From: Warburgia ugandensis
Taxonomy: Eukaryota; Streptophyta; Magnoliopsida; Canellales; Canellaceae
DNA: 64,000 nt
Reading direction: 5' to 3'
NCBI GenBank assembly: GCA_035236585.1
Contig: CP141138.1
Coordinates: forward strand, 27,043,437-27,107,436
The translations under genes and the position numbers were made by a program. This document shows, piece after piece, positions 24,801-34,639 of the stretch. The notes below the pieces were generated by a model. That model ran no database searches. It was given only the letters and a program-made list of their open reading frames with translations, and was not told the DNA's origin. Position 1 is the first letter of the stretch, and each line of letters opens with the position of its first letter.

Positions 24801-25290
24801 AAACCGAAAACCCAGTAAATCTTGTAGCCCTCAGTAAACCATCAATCTCCAACCATCCAATGTTTGATCATTGGATTGCTTGCTACAACCACACATCAAT
24901 CTCTGGAAGAAATATTCCATCAAATGACACACAATAACTGAAATTTGGAGCGAAGAACAGTAAAATCACATCTCAAATGACTACGTACAAGTCAGAGGGG
25001 CAGCGAGGAAACAACACGAGCATATTAATGTTCAAGAATTTGCAATGCACGTCCCGAATAAGCAAGTAACTTCATGGATGACGAAATCTATTTAATCAAT
25101 TCTTAAACGCAGTCAATGAATTCAACGACCGGATATGGATTCTGGAATAGGGCTTACTTTCAAACCATTCCATTTATGAATTGAAAAGGAAAAGGAAAAA
25201 ACTTGACAGAATAACCCGAGCAAATTGAAACTGGAAGGTGGAAGAATTCCGGGAGGTCACCTGACTTCGAAAGGCATCCCATGAGTCCAT
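7416..25290 (-). CDS. GOS11: Golgi SNAP receptor complex member 1-1 (Qb-SNARE GOS11/GOS28 type), five exons
   Basis: Join of complement 25290-25261, 12278-12051, 11969-11802, 7747-7634 and 7529-7416; all introns are phase 0 with GT...AG. The 217-residue product, close to the ~220 usual for plant GOS11, starts [10 protein letters not shown]. It continues with the N-terminal helical region ([40 protein letters not shown]), the SNARE helix with [19 protein letters not shown] (zero-layer Gln160), a basic KRKK (189-192) and a C-terminal anchor (about 197-215) ending VYWLTK. GOS28-type proteins are tail-anchored Qb-SNAREs of the cis-Golgi that act in ER-Golgi and intra-Golgi fusion. The motifs and exon joints fit plant GOS11 closely. 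All key residues and splice sites look intact, so the gene is probably functional despite a 17.9-kb span for 654 coding bases. Confidence 0.92.
7634..7747 (-). CDS. GOS11: GOS11 exon 4 (38 codons, SNARE core)
   Basis: Residues 143-180, from [10 protein letters not shown] to NVSSRLPS, with acceptor CTGCAG and donor GTATGC. Carries the zero-layer Gln of the Qb SNARE motif in LVLQRS. The intron to exon 5 is 104 nt (7633-7530). Confidence 0.93.
8531..8577 (+). mobile_element. 47-bp RTE LINE 3' stub
   Basis: The bases TACCCCTAATCAGGATAAGG, then CTTTGATGATGATGATG, match the last bases of the other RTE copies in this window (for example the minus-strand end at 41578). The stub is flanked by the direct repeat ATTTAATCTT at 8521-8530 and 8578-8587, which I read as a target-site duplication. 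This is extreme 5' truncation, common for target-primed LINE insertions. It lies in GOS11 intron 3. Confidence 0.75.
8709..10711 (+). mobile_element. Solo LTR, 2.0 kb, TSD GAAGC
   Basis: Begins TGTTAAGTGTTC, ends CAATCAACA, and is flanked by GAAGC at 8704-8708 and 10712-10716. It shares both ends with the inverted copy at 27800-29666. It also shares the GGGTCGATCCCAC-type block near its 3' end (read here on the complement as GGGATCGACCCGT) with the LTRs of the Tat/Athila-type element at 37062-51046. There is no internal domain, so this is a solo LTR left by recombination. Its middle is pyrimidine-rich and contains (CT)38. It lies in GOS11 intron 3, antisense to the gene. Confidence 0.85.
9811..9886 (+). 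repeat. (CT)38 microsatellite
   Basis: An uninterrupted CT run of 76 bp inside the solo LTR of GOS11 intron 3. The surrounding 9060-10240 is strongly C/T rich. Confidence 0.97.
11802..11969 (-). CDS. GOS11: GOS11 exon 3 (56 codons)
   Basis: Runs from [15 protein letters not shown] to AAISQSTGQ (residues 87-142), with a GTAGTA donor at 11801. It is separated from exon 2 by an 81-nt intron that is itself open in frame, so the two exons read as one long open frame unless the splice sites are noticed. Confidence 0.92.
12051..12278 (-). CDS. GOS11: GOS11 exon 2 (76 codons)
   Basis: Runs from [13 protein letters not shown] to [12 protein letters not shown] (residues 11-86), between an acceptor AG at 12280-12279 and a donor GTAATG at 12050. 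Encodes most of the N-terminal helical region. Confidence 0.92.
12925..15110. mobile_element. Element with ~190-bp terminal inverted repeats, carrying an RTE insertion
   Basis: The segment 12925-13115 is an inverted, diverged copy of about 14918-15110. Shared words (right arm complemented) are CACTTCAAAAYTGGATRATATCCCA, split here as CACTTCAAAA and GGATAATATCCCA, then ACCCAAACTTT and TTTACAATTTTACCCT. Long inverted ends suggest a MULE-like or large foldback element. I could not fix the exact ends or the 9-bp duplication expected of a MULE. The space between the arms is an RTE fragment (about 13117-14452) and ~460 bp without recognised coding. It lies within GOS11 intron 1. Confidence 0.55.
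13117..14452 (+). pseudogene. RTE-type LINE reverse transcriptase fragment (copy A)
   Basis: Broken frames on the plus strand read [28 protein letters not shown] and, near the end, [14 protein letters not shown] and [13 protein letters not shown], all conserved in plant RTE polyproteins (RT domain and C-terminal segment). It ends GGATAAGGCTTTGATGATGAT, the RTE 3' end with an ATG-repeat tail. It is 5'-truncated and has several stops and frameshifts, including a changed catalytic loop (PADIVLI-like instead of FADDIVL). No clear target duplication was found. Confidence 0.85.
15300..15946. other. Probable internal remnant of the LTR element
   Basis: The end of this stretch (GGACCACAAACTTCAATCTT, then TGCCATAGTAAAGG) matches the internal sequence just before the second LTR at 21394. 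The rest has no readable open frame. It is best explained as the degraded 3' internal part of an LTR element in tandem with the next one. Confidence 0.45.
16813..17404 (-). pseudogene. RTE reverse transcriptase core, copy B
   Basis: Two adjacent minus-strand frames cover the RT palm: [18 protein letters not shown] and [17 protein letters not shown], then [19 protein letters not shown], then the thumb-side [14 protein letters not shown]. The motif order matches plant RTE. The frame changes near 17040 and the first residue of the catalytic loop differs (A to I), although both Asp are kept. Confidence 0.8.
19050..20540. mobile_element. DNA element with GGCGCACC/CCTAGGCGC palindromic ends and internal tandem repeats
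   Basis: The left end reads GCACACCTAGGCCAAGG and the right end CGCCTAGGTGTGC, i.e. inverted. Both flanks contain further GTGCCTAGGCGCACC-type palindromes. Such ends are typical of a widespread group of plant non-autonomous elements usually placed in hAT. Internally it has tandem ~163-bp units and, near 20240, a short coding remnant reading [15 protein letters not shown]. The exact target duplication could not be set. It interrupts RTE copy B. Confidence 0.55.
19562..20245. repeat. Tandem repeat, ~163-bp unit, four full copies plus a partial
   Basis: Each unit begins near AAACRTATTTCTATCCACAT, continues through TGCTTGTGTCTTCATGTGTG and TGTATTTTAGG, and ends in GAAAATAACAGTTAYA plus an A/T run. 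Unit starts at 19562, 19719, 19885, 20048 and 20211 give spacings of 157, 166, 163 and 163 bp. Confidence 0.85.
20677..20794. repeat. 118-bp near-complementary hairpin
   Basis: The arms TTGAAGAAGTTGATGATGAT... and ...ATCATCTTCCACTTCTTCAA pair over about 57 positions with a 4-base loop near 20735. Only about seven or eight positions mismatch and one base bulges. A short MITE is the likeliest reading; the size would also suit a small-RNA precursor. It lies between the RTE copy B 5' repeats and its target duplication. Confidence 0.7.
21394..22175 (+). mobile_element. LTR (second copy) of the same element
   Basis: Starts TGTTGTTATCAATTAAG and ends GATCGTCATCA; 782 bp, aligning with the LTR at 15947-21103 along its length apart from about 100 extra bp near 21530-21640. 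The ~290 bp between the two LTRs (21104-21393) begins with the tRNA-Met primer-binding site and contains only a short frame. The ~35 bp before this LTR (ACTTCAATCTTATCCATAGT) also stand before the first LTR at 15947, which implies a tandem LTR-internal-LTR array. Confidence 0.65.
23466..23644 (-). mobile_element. Au-like SINE (tRNA-derived), 16-bp TSD
   Basis: On the minus strand it begins GGGGAGCCTTGGCGCAATGG (A-box-like), followed by the B-box-like GGTCACGGGTTCGAGG, the body with AAACAGCCTACTGCAAAATG, and the end CACCGGGCTGCCCTTTTA. This order matches the plant Au SINE. Flanks TTAACAGTGGCTTAAG (23450-23465) and TTAACAGTCGCCTAAG (23645-23660) are a target-site duplication with two mismatches. 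At 179 bp it is full length. It lies in GOS11 intron 1 in the same orientation as the gene. Confidence 0.88.
25261..25290 (-). CDS. GOS11: GOS11 exon 1 (10 codons)
   Basis: Encodes [10 protein letters not shown] and is followed by the donor GTGACC. The SWDAxRxQ start matches the plant GOS11 N-terminus, and joining it to exon 2 ([12 protein letters not shown]) restores the family sequence in frame. The exon is too short to appear as an open frame by itself. The 5' UTR should lie in 25291 to about 25538, directly beside the RTE insertion. Confidence 0.88.
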
Positions 25291-25552
25291 GGATGTGCAA
25301 AGGTTTTTTCTCTCCGCTCTGTCTGTCTTTCGTTCAGATCGACAGAGAGGGAAAGGGATGGAGGATGGAGAGAAATCAAGCGTTTATGCTTGTTGTCGAA
25401 GGAAGAAGAAGCGGGTTACCCAGTTGGCAGGTCGCTTATTCTGTTTGGTGGCTCTTAGATTGCGCAGCATGCTTACTGTGCCCACAATGGAAGACGTAGT
25501 GTCGTTGGATTCGTCTTAAGGACCATTATCTGGACGCCTACCTGCCCCAATT

Positions 25553-27013
25553 CATCATCATCATCATCATCATCACCAAGATTTTATCCTAATTAAGGGT
25601 CGTTCACATGAATCTTATTCTTCCATTCCACTCTATTAAATACCATAGTTTCATTTAGTCCTAAAATTTTTAAATCTTTCCTCACCACTTCTATCCATGT
25701 TCTTTTAGGTCTTCCCTTTGTCCTTTTAAAATCTTCAACTTGTATTGCCTCACTCCTTCTAACTGGTGTCATTGTTGGTCTCCTTTATGCATGTCCAAAC
25801 CATCTAAGTCTAATCTCCCTCATCTTATTACCTATTACTGCTATCCCTAAATTTCCTCTAATATTTTCATTTTTAATTCTGTCCTTCTTGTCTTACTATT
25901 CATCCATCTCAACATCCCTCATTTCTGCGACACTCATCCTATGAGTATCATGTTCCTTAACTGGCCAACACTCTGATCCATAGAGCATGGCAGACCTTAT
26001 AGCCATTCTATAGAATTTTCCTTTTAGTTTGAGTGGCACTCACCGATCACATAAAACTCCAAATGCACATCTCTATTTGTTCCAACCCGCTTGGATTCTC
26101 TAGGTAACCCTCTCTCTCAATCTCTCCACTCTCATAGATCAATAATCCTAAGTACCGAAAGAGGTATTTCACAGGGACTTCTTGGTTATCAATCTTGACT
26201 GGTGTTCCACTCCTACTCTCCTTGCTAAAATTACATTCTATATATTCTGTCTTAGTTCGGCTAATTTTAAATTCTTCAAATTCTAATGCTTCTCTCAATA
26301 ACTCTAGCTTTATGTTTACACCCTCACTTGTCTCATCAAGTAAGACTATATTATCTACAAATAACATGCATGAGGGGATCTCCTCGTGCAAATGTTTTGT
26401 TAACTCATCCATAACTAATGTGAAGAGGTATAGACTCAATGCCGATCCTTGGTGCAATCCTACAATGATAGGAAAATCACCAGTCACACCACTAGTAGTC
26501 TTAACATTTGTTACCGCTCCCCCATACATATCTTTAATTATGTCTATATACCCCTAAGAAACCCCCTTACTACCCAACACCCTCCATATTAACTCTTTAT
26601 GGACTCTATCATAAGCTTTCTCTAAATCGATAAAGACCATATGTAGGTCTTTCCTCCTCTCCCTATATTTTTTTATTAATTGTCTTAGCAAAAAATAGCT
26701 TTCATATTAACTGTTTCATAGTTCCAATTTCCTTCTACCATTAACTTATTTTTGAATGAGGTTGTTTTCTCTCCTTTTAAGTTCCACCACTTAGTTTTTA
26801 GATGTGTATTAAGTTCAGTTCTTTTACTCCATATTTTAATATGGATATCCATAACCATTAACATATGTTGTAAGGTTAAACTCTCACTAGGTATCACCTT
26901 ACAATCCTTGCATATAGATCATTCATTATTCCTAAGTAGGAAAAGGTCTATTTAGCTTTTATGAAATCCACTTTTAAAGGTTATTAAGTGTTCATCCCTC
27001 TTCTTAAAGAGTG
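25553..27013 (-). mobile_element. RTE-type LINE (copy C) next to the GOS11 5' end, 14-bp TSD
   Basis: The 3' end with an (ATG)n tail is at 25553. TACCTGCCCCAATT at 25539-25552 and 27014-27027 is a perfect 14-bp target duplication. Minus-strand frames encode the RT core (GDFPIIVGLHQGSALSLYL, FVDNIVLLDE in place of FADDIVL, so a catalytic Asp is lost), then YLFRYLGLLIYESG and the C-terminal domain. An internal deletion near 26695 joins RT to a more upstream segment (LKTKWWNLKGE). The element is dead. It lies about 260 bp upstream of the GOS11 ATG, in the same orientation. Confidence 0.88.
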
Positions 27014-27348
27014 TACCTGCCCCAATTTCTAATGCTTTTTATCTTTGCCCAAGACTCGACCTACCAGAGTGGGTTGTTGCTCCTTAATATCCATCATTTA
27101 ATTTTTCCCTCCTCATGAGCCAATATACACTATAGGATACTGATATCTGTCATATGGTGGTAAAATTAGATAAGTTAATTATGAGATAATAAAAGAGGAG
27201 ATGATATTTCGAGATGCTTTAACCTATGTTTCATATGGGGCTCCTTAGGACACCATGCATGCGAATTAACAATCCCAAACTCTGCCTTGGTAAATTGCAT
27301 TTGACCAAGAAAAGAAAATAAAAAAATTAGTCTTATGTTCGTATTGAG

Positions 27349-27349
<1 letters not shown>

Positions 27350-27406
<57 letters not shown>
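27350..27406 (+). repeat. (TG)n microsatellite
   Basis: An uninterrupted run of about 28 TG units upstream of GOS11, beyond the RTE insertion. Confidence 0.97.
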
Positions 27407-27408
<2 letters not shown>

Positions 27409-27527
27409 GGAAATGGTAATTTCAGTAAGGAGGTATAGGTGGAAAGACTAGGTGACATTTGATTGGATCGACCCATACTCCTTACACCTACATGAAATTA
27501 CTGTTGATATATATGTATATATATATA

Positions 27528-27533
<6 letters not shown>

Positions 27534-27585
<52 letters not shown>
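27534..27585 (+). repeat. (GA)n microsatellite
   Basis: An uninterrupted run of 26 GA units, directly after an AT/GT-alternating stretch. Confidence 0.97.
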
Positions 27586-27590
<5 letters not shown>

Positions 27591-27799
27591 TGTTATCACT
27601 CATTTTTAAACAAATCAAATGGAAGCAAAGCCTCCTCTAATATCCATCCTGAGCCATTCTCTTTTCCCATCTCTCCCACCTTGGCATTTGCAACAATAGT
27701 TTTTTTTTTCCTAATTAAAGAACCCATCTCCCCCTCTTTCTTCATGCTTGCATTTTTATTTATTTATTACAGAGCGTTATCTCTCTCTCATGCAATATG

Positions 27800-29666
27800 T
27801 GTTGATTAATTTTCGCAAGTTTACGGGCTATTGTAGTATAGATTGTGCAAGTATGGGTCGATCTCGACAGGGACTCAAAATAAAGAAAATAAAATTTAAT
27901 TTACCACAAATTAACTAAAATTATAAAAATTAAATATCAATAAATTAGAATCTAGGCTCTATTGAATTAATAAAAAGTATACAATTCTAAGTTTAAAGGA
28001 CAAAAATTTAAACAAAATATCAAATAAAATCTACTTTCCTAACTTGATCATAGCAAGATTCTTCAATTCTAACCACATCCAAATCGATCAACCTTCATCA
28101 ATTCATCCCTCACGTCTTTGATTAATGATTCAAGGGCTAGATTATGCAGATCTTTGAAAAATCTAATGATATGGATTGATGTAAAAAAGAAAGAAAAGAT
28201 TGGAGCTTCTCTGATTGAATTTTTGAATTGCGAATCAAAGATTAGATCTACTAGATTAACTAGGAATTTTGTTTAGATGAATATTTAAGAATTGATTGAA
28301 AATCTAAAATGAACGAAAATGAAAGCTAAATTTGTACTATTAATTAAAGCTAAACTATTGATTTGGTTAGGCTAAAATTAAACAAGGATTGGATTGAGTA
28401 ATTTTTGGATTAATTGAAAATAGAACAGAACTTGGATAAGGCGGAACAAGGATAAGGATAAGACAAAACTGGAAAAAGGATGAAATAGGACACGATAGAA
28501 TTAAATTAAAGAAGCTAATGTTAAAAACAATTTTTTTTTTTTTTTTTTTAGTTTTAACCGAGAAAAGGAGAAAAACAAGTATTAAGAAGAAGATGACTGA
28601 GGGGAGGAGAAAAATATGAGAACGGGGGGGGAGGAGAACAAAATTGGGTTTTCTTTGTAACAAGGTGAGGAGGGAAAAGGAAGAATTTTTGGGGGAAAAT
28701 GGTGGAAAACAAGGGAGAATTTAAGTGATAAAAGAAATGAAAATCACAGTTAAAAATAGTGGAGAAAAACAATTTTAGACAACGGGAAACGAAGGAGAAA
28801 TAGTGAGAGGATGGGTGACTGACAGGGAGTTGGGATGAACGGGGGAGATTGAAAACTAGTACTTACATAGGGAAGAAGGATCTAAGCTAGGAAACAAAAA
28901 TGGTTTCTTCAGTGGAGAAGTTCTTCAGGTCTTGCAATGGAAACAAGAAGATGGTGGAGCAATCCTCTATCATCTTCTACTTCCACAGTTGAAGAGAGTG
29001 GTGAATAGTGGTCTTCCTACCATGTAGGTTCTACCACAGGGTGTTTCTTCAGGTGGAAAAAGAGACAACTTGCTATGAGCTATCCCACTGCATACAAAAG
29101 ATAGCCTCCTTTTACTTCCTCCTACCGATTTTTAAAGCTTTCTCTGCGTTCCTCTTTTGGTATTCAAAGATCATACTCTATTATGATCTCCCCCTTTCTT
29201 TTACAAACCATTCCTTTCTTCATTTTTCCGCTTTCTAATTTTGGTCATTCCTTCCTCTTTGATGTAAAACATGTTTCCTAACAGCTTCTTTAACACTTGC
29301 CATTTATAAAATACCACATCAATCTTCACTTCTAACCATTCAGACCACGAAATCATGTCTCTTTTTCAATTGGTTACAAGTGGTAGGCCCTTGTAGGGTA
29401 ATGATGATCTAGCACTGTTCAGCTTGATTTGAGCCATCCAATTTCCAATATGGTTAATCTACAAAACATAAAACTCAATTGGAATAATCTTAACCGTACT
29501 ATTTACATCTGACTAGCTATGATGATTAGCTGAGCATTATATTTTGTAAATCATCTATTGGATGATCAATTGAAGCTAAAATTAAGATTTAATCTAAAAT
29601 TACAAAATTTATGATCTAATTAAATGCTAGATTAAGGGTATTTTAGTCAAAATTGAACATTTAACA
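27800..29666 (-). mobile_element. Solo LTR, 1.87 kb, TSD ATATG
   Basis: Flanked by ATATG at 27795-27799 and 29667-29671. Read on the minus strand it begins TGTTAAATGTTCAATTTTGA and ends AATTAATCAACA, matching both ends of the solo LTR in GOS11 intron 3. Near its plus-strand left end it shares GGGCTATTGTAGTATAG and GTATGGGTCGATCTC with the Tat/Athila-type LTRs at 37062 and 44216. No internal region is present, so it is a solo LTR. Confidence 0.85.
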
Positions 29667-29671
29667 ATATG

Positions 29672-32600
29672 GTGAATCGATGTTTTTATAATGTTTCAAT
29701 TTTTGTTTGATGAGTTGGGTATGTATTCATTTTTATAAGTTGGATTTCTTTGAGAAAATGTTTAAGCTTTATATAGGTTGGTTCAGGTAGTAATAGAAAG
29801 ATTATTATGAGACTATTTTGCTTAGAATTTCTTATTCATGTGACCTTGGTCACTAACAATGGAGCTATTTGGCATGAGGATAATGAACCGTGAATTAAAC
29901 TATCTAAAATAAATTGTAGAGAACAAATCTTTCTATCATTCATGGAATCAATTAGAATGAGTGGCAATTGTGATATGTAATTGACATTCCACCTTGAGGA
30001 TATGTTCTATGTAAGATAGAACTAGTTATATGATTCTACAATAGTATGGCAACAAAATTAAAAAGCCACATAGAGCATAAGAATTTAGCTAGAAAATATA
30101 AAAAACCACTGTTTTCTTAAAGTCAAATATGTAAATCAAGATTTTCAACTTTCTCTTCTTATGGATCCCTAATTTACATGGATATCATGTCCAATCAAAA
30201 GGAGTTACTTAGGTTTTTCAACGTGGAAGGGTTCTTCTCCATTTCTCATATTCAACGAGTTTTTGTGGAAAATACAATGTGGGGTCTCTGGCCTCTTTTT
30301 TCTTTGACAAAAACCCATCTTTTGGGTTTTCTAGTTTTGGTAAAATCTTTGATAAAAACAACTTTGATTTATCGATCTTCAATGTTTCAACAAGAACAAA
30401 TGGTTATCAAGAAGATGAAAGGTAGAGTTGATTTTATAGTAAGGAGTACCAAAGGGAACAATAAAACATTTTCTTTCTTTATTTATGGAATCTAAAGCAA
30501 ATTTTTATTGCCAAAGGAAGTTAACAAGATTTAGGTTAAGTGGTATACATGGTTCCTTGAGAAGAAGCCTCATTTTGAGCATGGTTAATGTATCTCAGAA
30601 TATTATTCCTCATAATAGGACCTTCATTAACATTATATGGATTTGTGTGAAGGTGATTGAGATGAGAAATGGAATTCTAATTCCTTTGTGAACCTTATAT
30701 AATCCTCAAGGGAGAATATAGTGGGAATCTACATTCCAACACATGCTTTATGCAATGTTGTCATCTATATGAAGATAATGTCTTCTTAGCCATCTTGAGT
30801 AAAGACCCTAGACATGCATTTTATATTGTTGACATGTGTTTACATGCATAGGACTTGATCTCGCATCCTTAACTTTTAGTATACATGATAATAGGAATGT
30901 TTATTAAATAAGCTAAACTATATACTATTCTTAAACTTGAGGGATCCATAATTTGAGTGGGACCAGCGTCTATCTTTGAGAGGTCAACTAGTAAAACATT
31001 CTAAAGCTATATCATGAGTGCTTTCATATGTGTATTGGATTCATAATAATCATAGGATGCCCTATGAAGGATCTACTCTTCCATGAAGAATGATACTCAA
31101 TGTGAGATTATCATTACTTGATATCATGTAGATTTAAATGATTTATCTAGAGTAAAGTCACATTTATTGTTGGAGCCCATTATGCTTAAATTATAGTCAA
31201 CAATGTCTAGTTAATTCCACACAACCCTAAGGGCATAATTGGAATCTAGAATGTTGGGAAGGCATAATAGTAATTACTCAAGCAAATAATTAATATAATT
31301 AATCTCTCCATATTGGTGATTGGTGATGGATAACATAACACCACGTATTTTCAATTTGGTGAAAGAAGTGTATGATATAAATTTAATTTATGTTTCACTC
31401 TTTCAAAAAGTGTTTGAACAAAAAGTGGTAATCTAGTAAAAAAAATCCTAGAGAGATCACATATAATAGCGTATATGGGTCAGATGGATTCTATTCTCTT
31501 TTGACAAGTGCTATAACAGCATGTGGGACTTGTAGTTTGGGAACCAAAGCCAATTATCTTATGAGGAAGGGATGCATCAAAAGTTTCTTCAACTACCCAC
31601 ACCACTAATATCCTATTCGAAATGAAAAATCAATGGCTGAAATCTTAACCAATCTAATCTTCAAGAATGTAAGTGATTTATTGGCTACTAAAAAATTTAA
31701 ATAGTTTTAGAAGAAGAATGGTTTGGATCACAAACCTTCTAAGGCCCACATGTACTTTGTGGCATAACATAATTTTTCCACAAGAATAATACCATGGTTA
31801 GTTGCACATAAAGTTCAAACTTAAGAACAATCATGGAGGGGAATCTTCAAAGAATATACGAAAAAAGTTAGAGTTAGAAATTCAAATGGTCAATGTTGTT
31901 ATTATTCTTTGCCTTTTGTTTCTCTTTTCCTATATGGTTTTATTAGAGTGTAGTGATTCCCTTGTTTATTGGTTTTCCATGAATCTACATTTTTATGGCT
32001 TTTCATGGTTTATGGTGCTTTTCATAGTTCAATAAAAAAATAGTTTGCTACATGGTTTAGTTTTTAGTGGAATTTTTTGGGATACCTTTTCTTGCCTTGT
32101 CATAGTTTTGTTAGTTTTAAACTATTTTTTATGGATGCAGAAGGTAGCTAACCAACAAGAATTAAGTTATCCCTCTATTATATAAAAAAAGTATTGTGAC
32201 ATACTATGCTTTCTTTGAGCTTCTATTCTTACTTTTATCCTATATGGCACACTTATGAGAAGCTACATGTAGGATTGGGCTTTCACTTGTAAATGAGCTA
32301 TTTATTGAGTAAGACATTCTACAAGCCAGTAATAAGTAATCTAGTCACCATATAAAATATGCCATACTCTATCATTAGGGGATGGCTCCTCTTGTTCTAG
32401 CATATATTGAAGTACTATACAGAAATTGGATGTTAGTCTTGTAAGTTCATATACACCCACTATATGCTTACTAAAATATATATTATGCAATAACCTATGA
32501 GTAATTTCAAACCTTTTAGAGAGTACATATACCTACTATATTGTTGGCATATAGCTGAACCTATTAATATAAAAAAGGAACATAAGTGAGAGGACTAATC

Positions 32601-33165
32601 AGTCCTTCCCAATAAGCAATGAAATCTACCCAAAAAACCATATATCTAGCCCATTCATATAAATCTTTACAATATGTTAAAGGGTTGATCTATCCTTCCC
32701 AACAATCAATCTAATATACAAATCCACCCTTCTTAGAGAAAGAGTAGTTCCTAACAAGGAGCTGAAGACAATAATAGTTTTAAAAGTTGCTAAACATGTT
32801 ATTAACTCCTGGTTCTAGTAATTCAATACATGTACATTGAACAAATAGATGTAAACCCCACATTATTTGACCTAATAACTTCATACAACATTTTTAGTCA
32901 TCACAATGGCAGAGTTTTGATCTTGGTTTTTCACAATAGGAACCACTATTGTGGTTTTGTAACCAAAATTGCAAAAACATACCAAACTCGACACAAGTAG
33001 AGAAGCATGATAGTCCTATTTAGAATAATCAATGGAGCTGGAGAAGCATATAGAGGGAAGTAAATTATTGAATACAAAATTGTTTAAATGGAAAAAATGG
33101 GCCCATATTATTAACCAAAAAATGGTAATGACACTACTAAACGTATGTCAAAGATGGTTCCAAAA
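29672..33165. other. AT-rich region, no recognised gene
   Basis: Several short plus-strand frames (for example at 30178-30495 and 31802-32035) have no motif I recognise and are broken by stops in all frames around them. Some may be decayed transposon sequence. No repeats, target duplications or RNA genes were seen. Confidence 0.5.
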
Positions 33166-34480
33166 TTATCTTCTATTTACACACACTTTTCGCTCCTCTC
33201 TGTTGTGCGTATAAGTTGCTTTATAAATGTATGTTCCTTGACTATCCTTATCCTGTACATGCAACCTTCTCTTCAAACCCATCTTCATAAGATCCATTTG
33301 AGTTACAAGTTCATCCTTTGTTTTTCCCAATATGTCAAACATGGTACTAGTCAAACTTTCATAAACATTCTTCTCAATGTGCATGACATTAAGCACATGG
33401 AGTAGATGCATGGATTCTTAGTATGCAAGTTGAAAGAGTGTTCACTTCTTCTTCCAACAACTTCTAGAGTTATTGTTACCTATATTTTTAGTTACTTTCT
33501 TCTTCCCTCATAAGACATTAAGGTTTTTAACCTGTTCTAACATTTATCATCCTATCACCATCTTTGGAGGTGACCTTATCTCTACACCACTGTTAAGTTC
33601 CTCAAAATGATATGGATGGTAATGTCATTTTTCTATCATGTTTAAGTTGTATGTCACACATTTGGCCCCCTATAGATAGGAAAAGCATTCCATCCTTTCA
33701 TGATCCATCCAGACAAATTACTGCAAGTAGGAAAATTGCTTATTTTCTACAATGGTATAACCTTCAGGGTGAACGACTCTCTCTTATATGCATCTTAAGC
33801 TTTAACCCCTACGTCCCATAATGCCTTAAGATCATTGATAAAGGAAGCCAAGTACATGCTAATGCCATTCCCTGGTTGCTTAGGACCCAATATTAACATA
33901 GCTAACATTGTGAACTTCCTCTATATGCATGAAAAAGGTGGGGGATTGCAACTACTATTATAAGAAGTGAAAAACTATACCTATTGCTTAGAAAACCATG
34001 ATAATTGATCCCATCTGTAGGTATATATTGCAAGTTGTAGTTTTTTAGGTTCATGTCCAATATTAGGCCACATGAAGTCTATGAACTTCCATACTGGGTT
34101 GTCTGCTGGATGGCATACATAACTATTAGCTGCTCTCTCCTTGGTAAGCCATACTAGCTTCTTTACTATTTCATAATAAAAACATTCTTTTAAACTTTGA
34201 AATAGGGAGAAAGTACCATATGACCTTTACATGCACATCTTTCATCTACTCAATTGAATTCTTCTTCAACTTACATCTTAATTGTCCACAAGCTAGGCAT
34301 GTAACTCTTATCATTATGCTCATTTCTCTACAAGTTGCAGTCATTGGGACAAGTATGCATCTTCTCATACTTCAACCTTAGAAAAGCTAGGGTTTTCTTT
34401 GCCTCTAATGTTGACTTCACCAATTTGTTCTCCTTAAGTGGCATTTTACCCACCACTTTCAAGATTATGTAAAACCTTAA
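33166..34480 (-). pseudogene. CACTA (En/Spm) TNP2-type transposase remnant
   Basis: Minus-strand fragments in the right order read LKYEKMHTCPNDC near 34370, YVCHPADNPVWKF near 34120, ILGPKQPGNGISMYL near 33880, LKALWDVGV near 33830, NLSGWIMKG near 33710 and NVMHIEKNVYESL near 33380, then GKTKDELVTQMDL. These are hallmark segments of TNP2, the CACTA transposase. Stops and frameshifts break it throughout and the C-terminal part after the HIEKNV block is missing. It is not functional. Confidence 0.85.
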
Positions 34481-34639
34481 TCTAAAAAACTAAATCTTAA
34501 TTTCACATTGTAAAGTTTTACCATTGCAAATAACTTAGTTTAATATGTATGCCCAACATACAATGGTTCATCGACTTCCTACAATGTAGTATGAAATTAT
34601 TCTCGGTCATTTTGGAAGTTAATATATGCATCTCAAAAC

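Larger units (their letters stand above)
12279..25260 (-). other. GOS11: GOS11 intron 1 (12,982 nt), transposon-filled
   Basis: Donor GTGACC at 25260, acceptor TGTACAG ending at 12279. It holds, from low to high coordinates, an RTE copy inside an inverted-repeat element, an LTR element split by a second RTE copy, a further LTR, and an Au-like SINE. Between about 22,180-23,449 and 23,661-25,260 I see no further structure. Introns of this size occur in plants with large genomes. Confidence 0.85.
27028..27799. other. Distal upstream region of GOS11 with two microsatellites
   Basis: After the RTE, sequence continuous with the original GOS11 5' flank resumes. It contains (TG)n at 27350-27406 and (GA)n at 27534-27585, preceded by an alternating AT/GT stretch. 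The Arg-Glu open frames across the GA run are products of the repeat. No core promoter motif is convincing. Confidence 0.5.

Noticed and set aside
27452..27809. Open frames with Arg-Glu repeats
   Set aside because: They are translations of the (GA)n microsatellite; the same applies at 51683-51925 and 51792-52124.
30178..30691. Two plus-strand open frames of 105 and 68 codons
   Set aside because: No recognised motif, and stops in all frames just outside; best left as unassigned.
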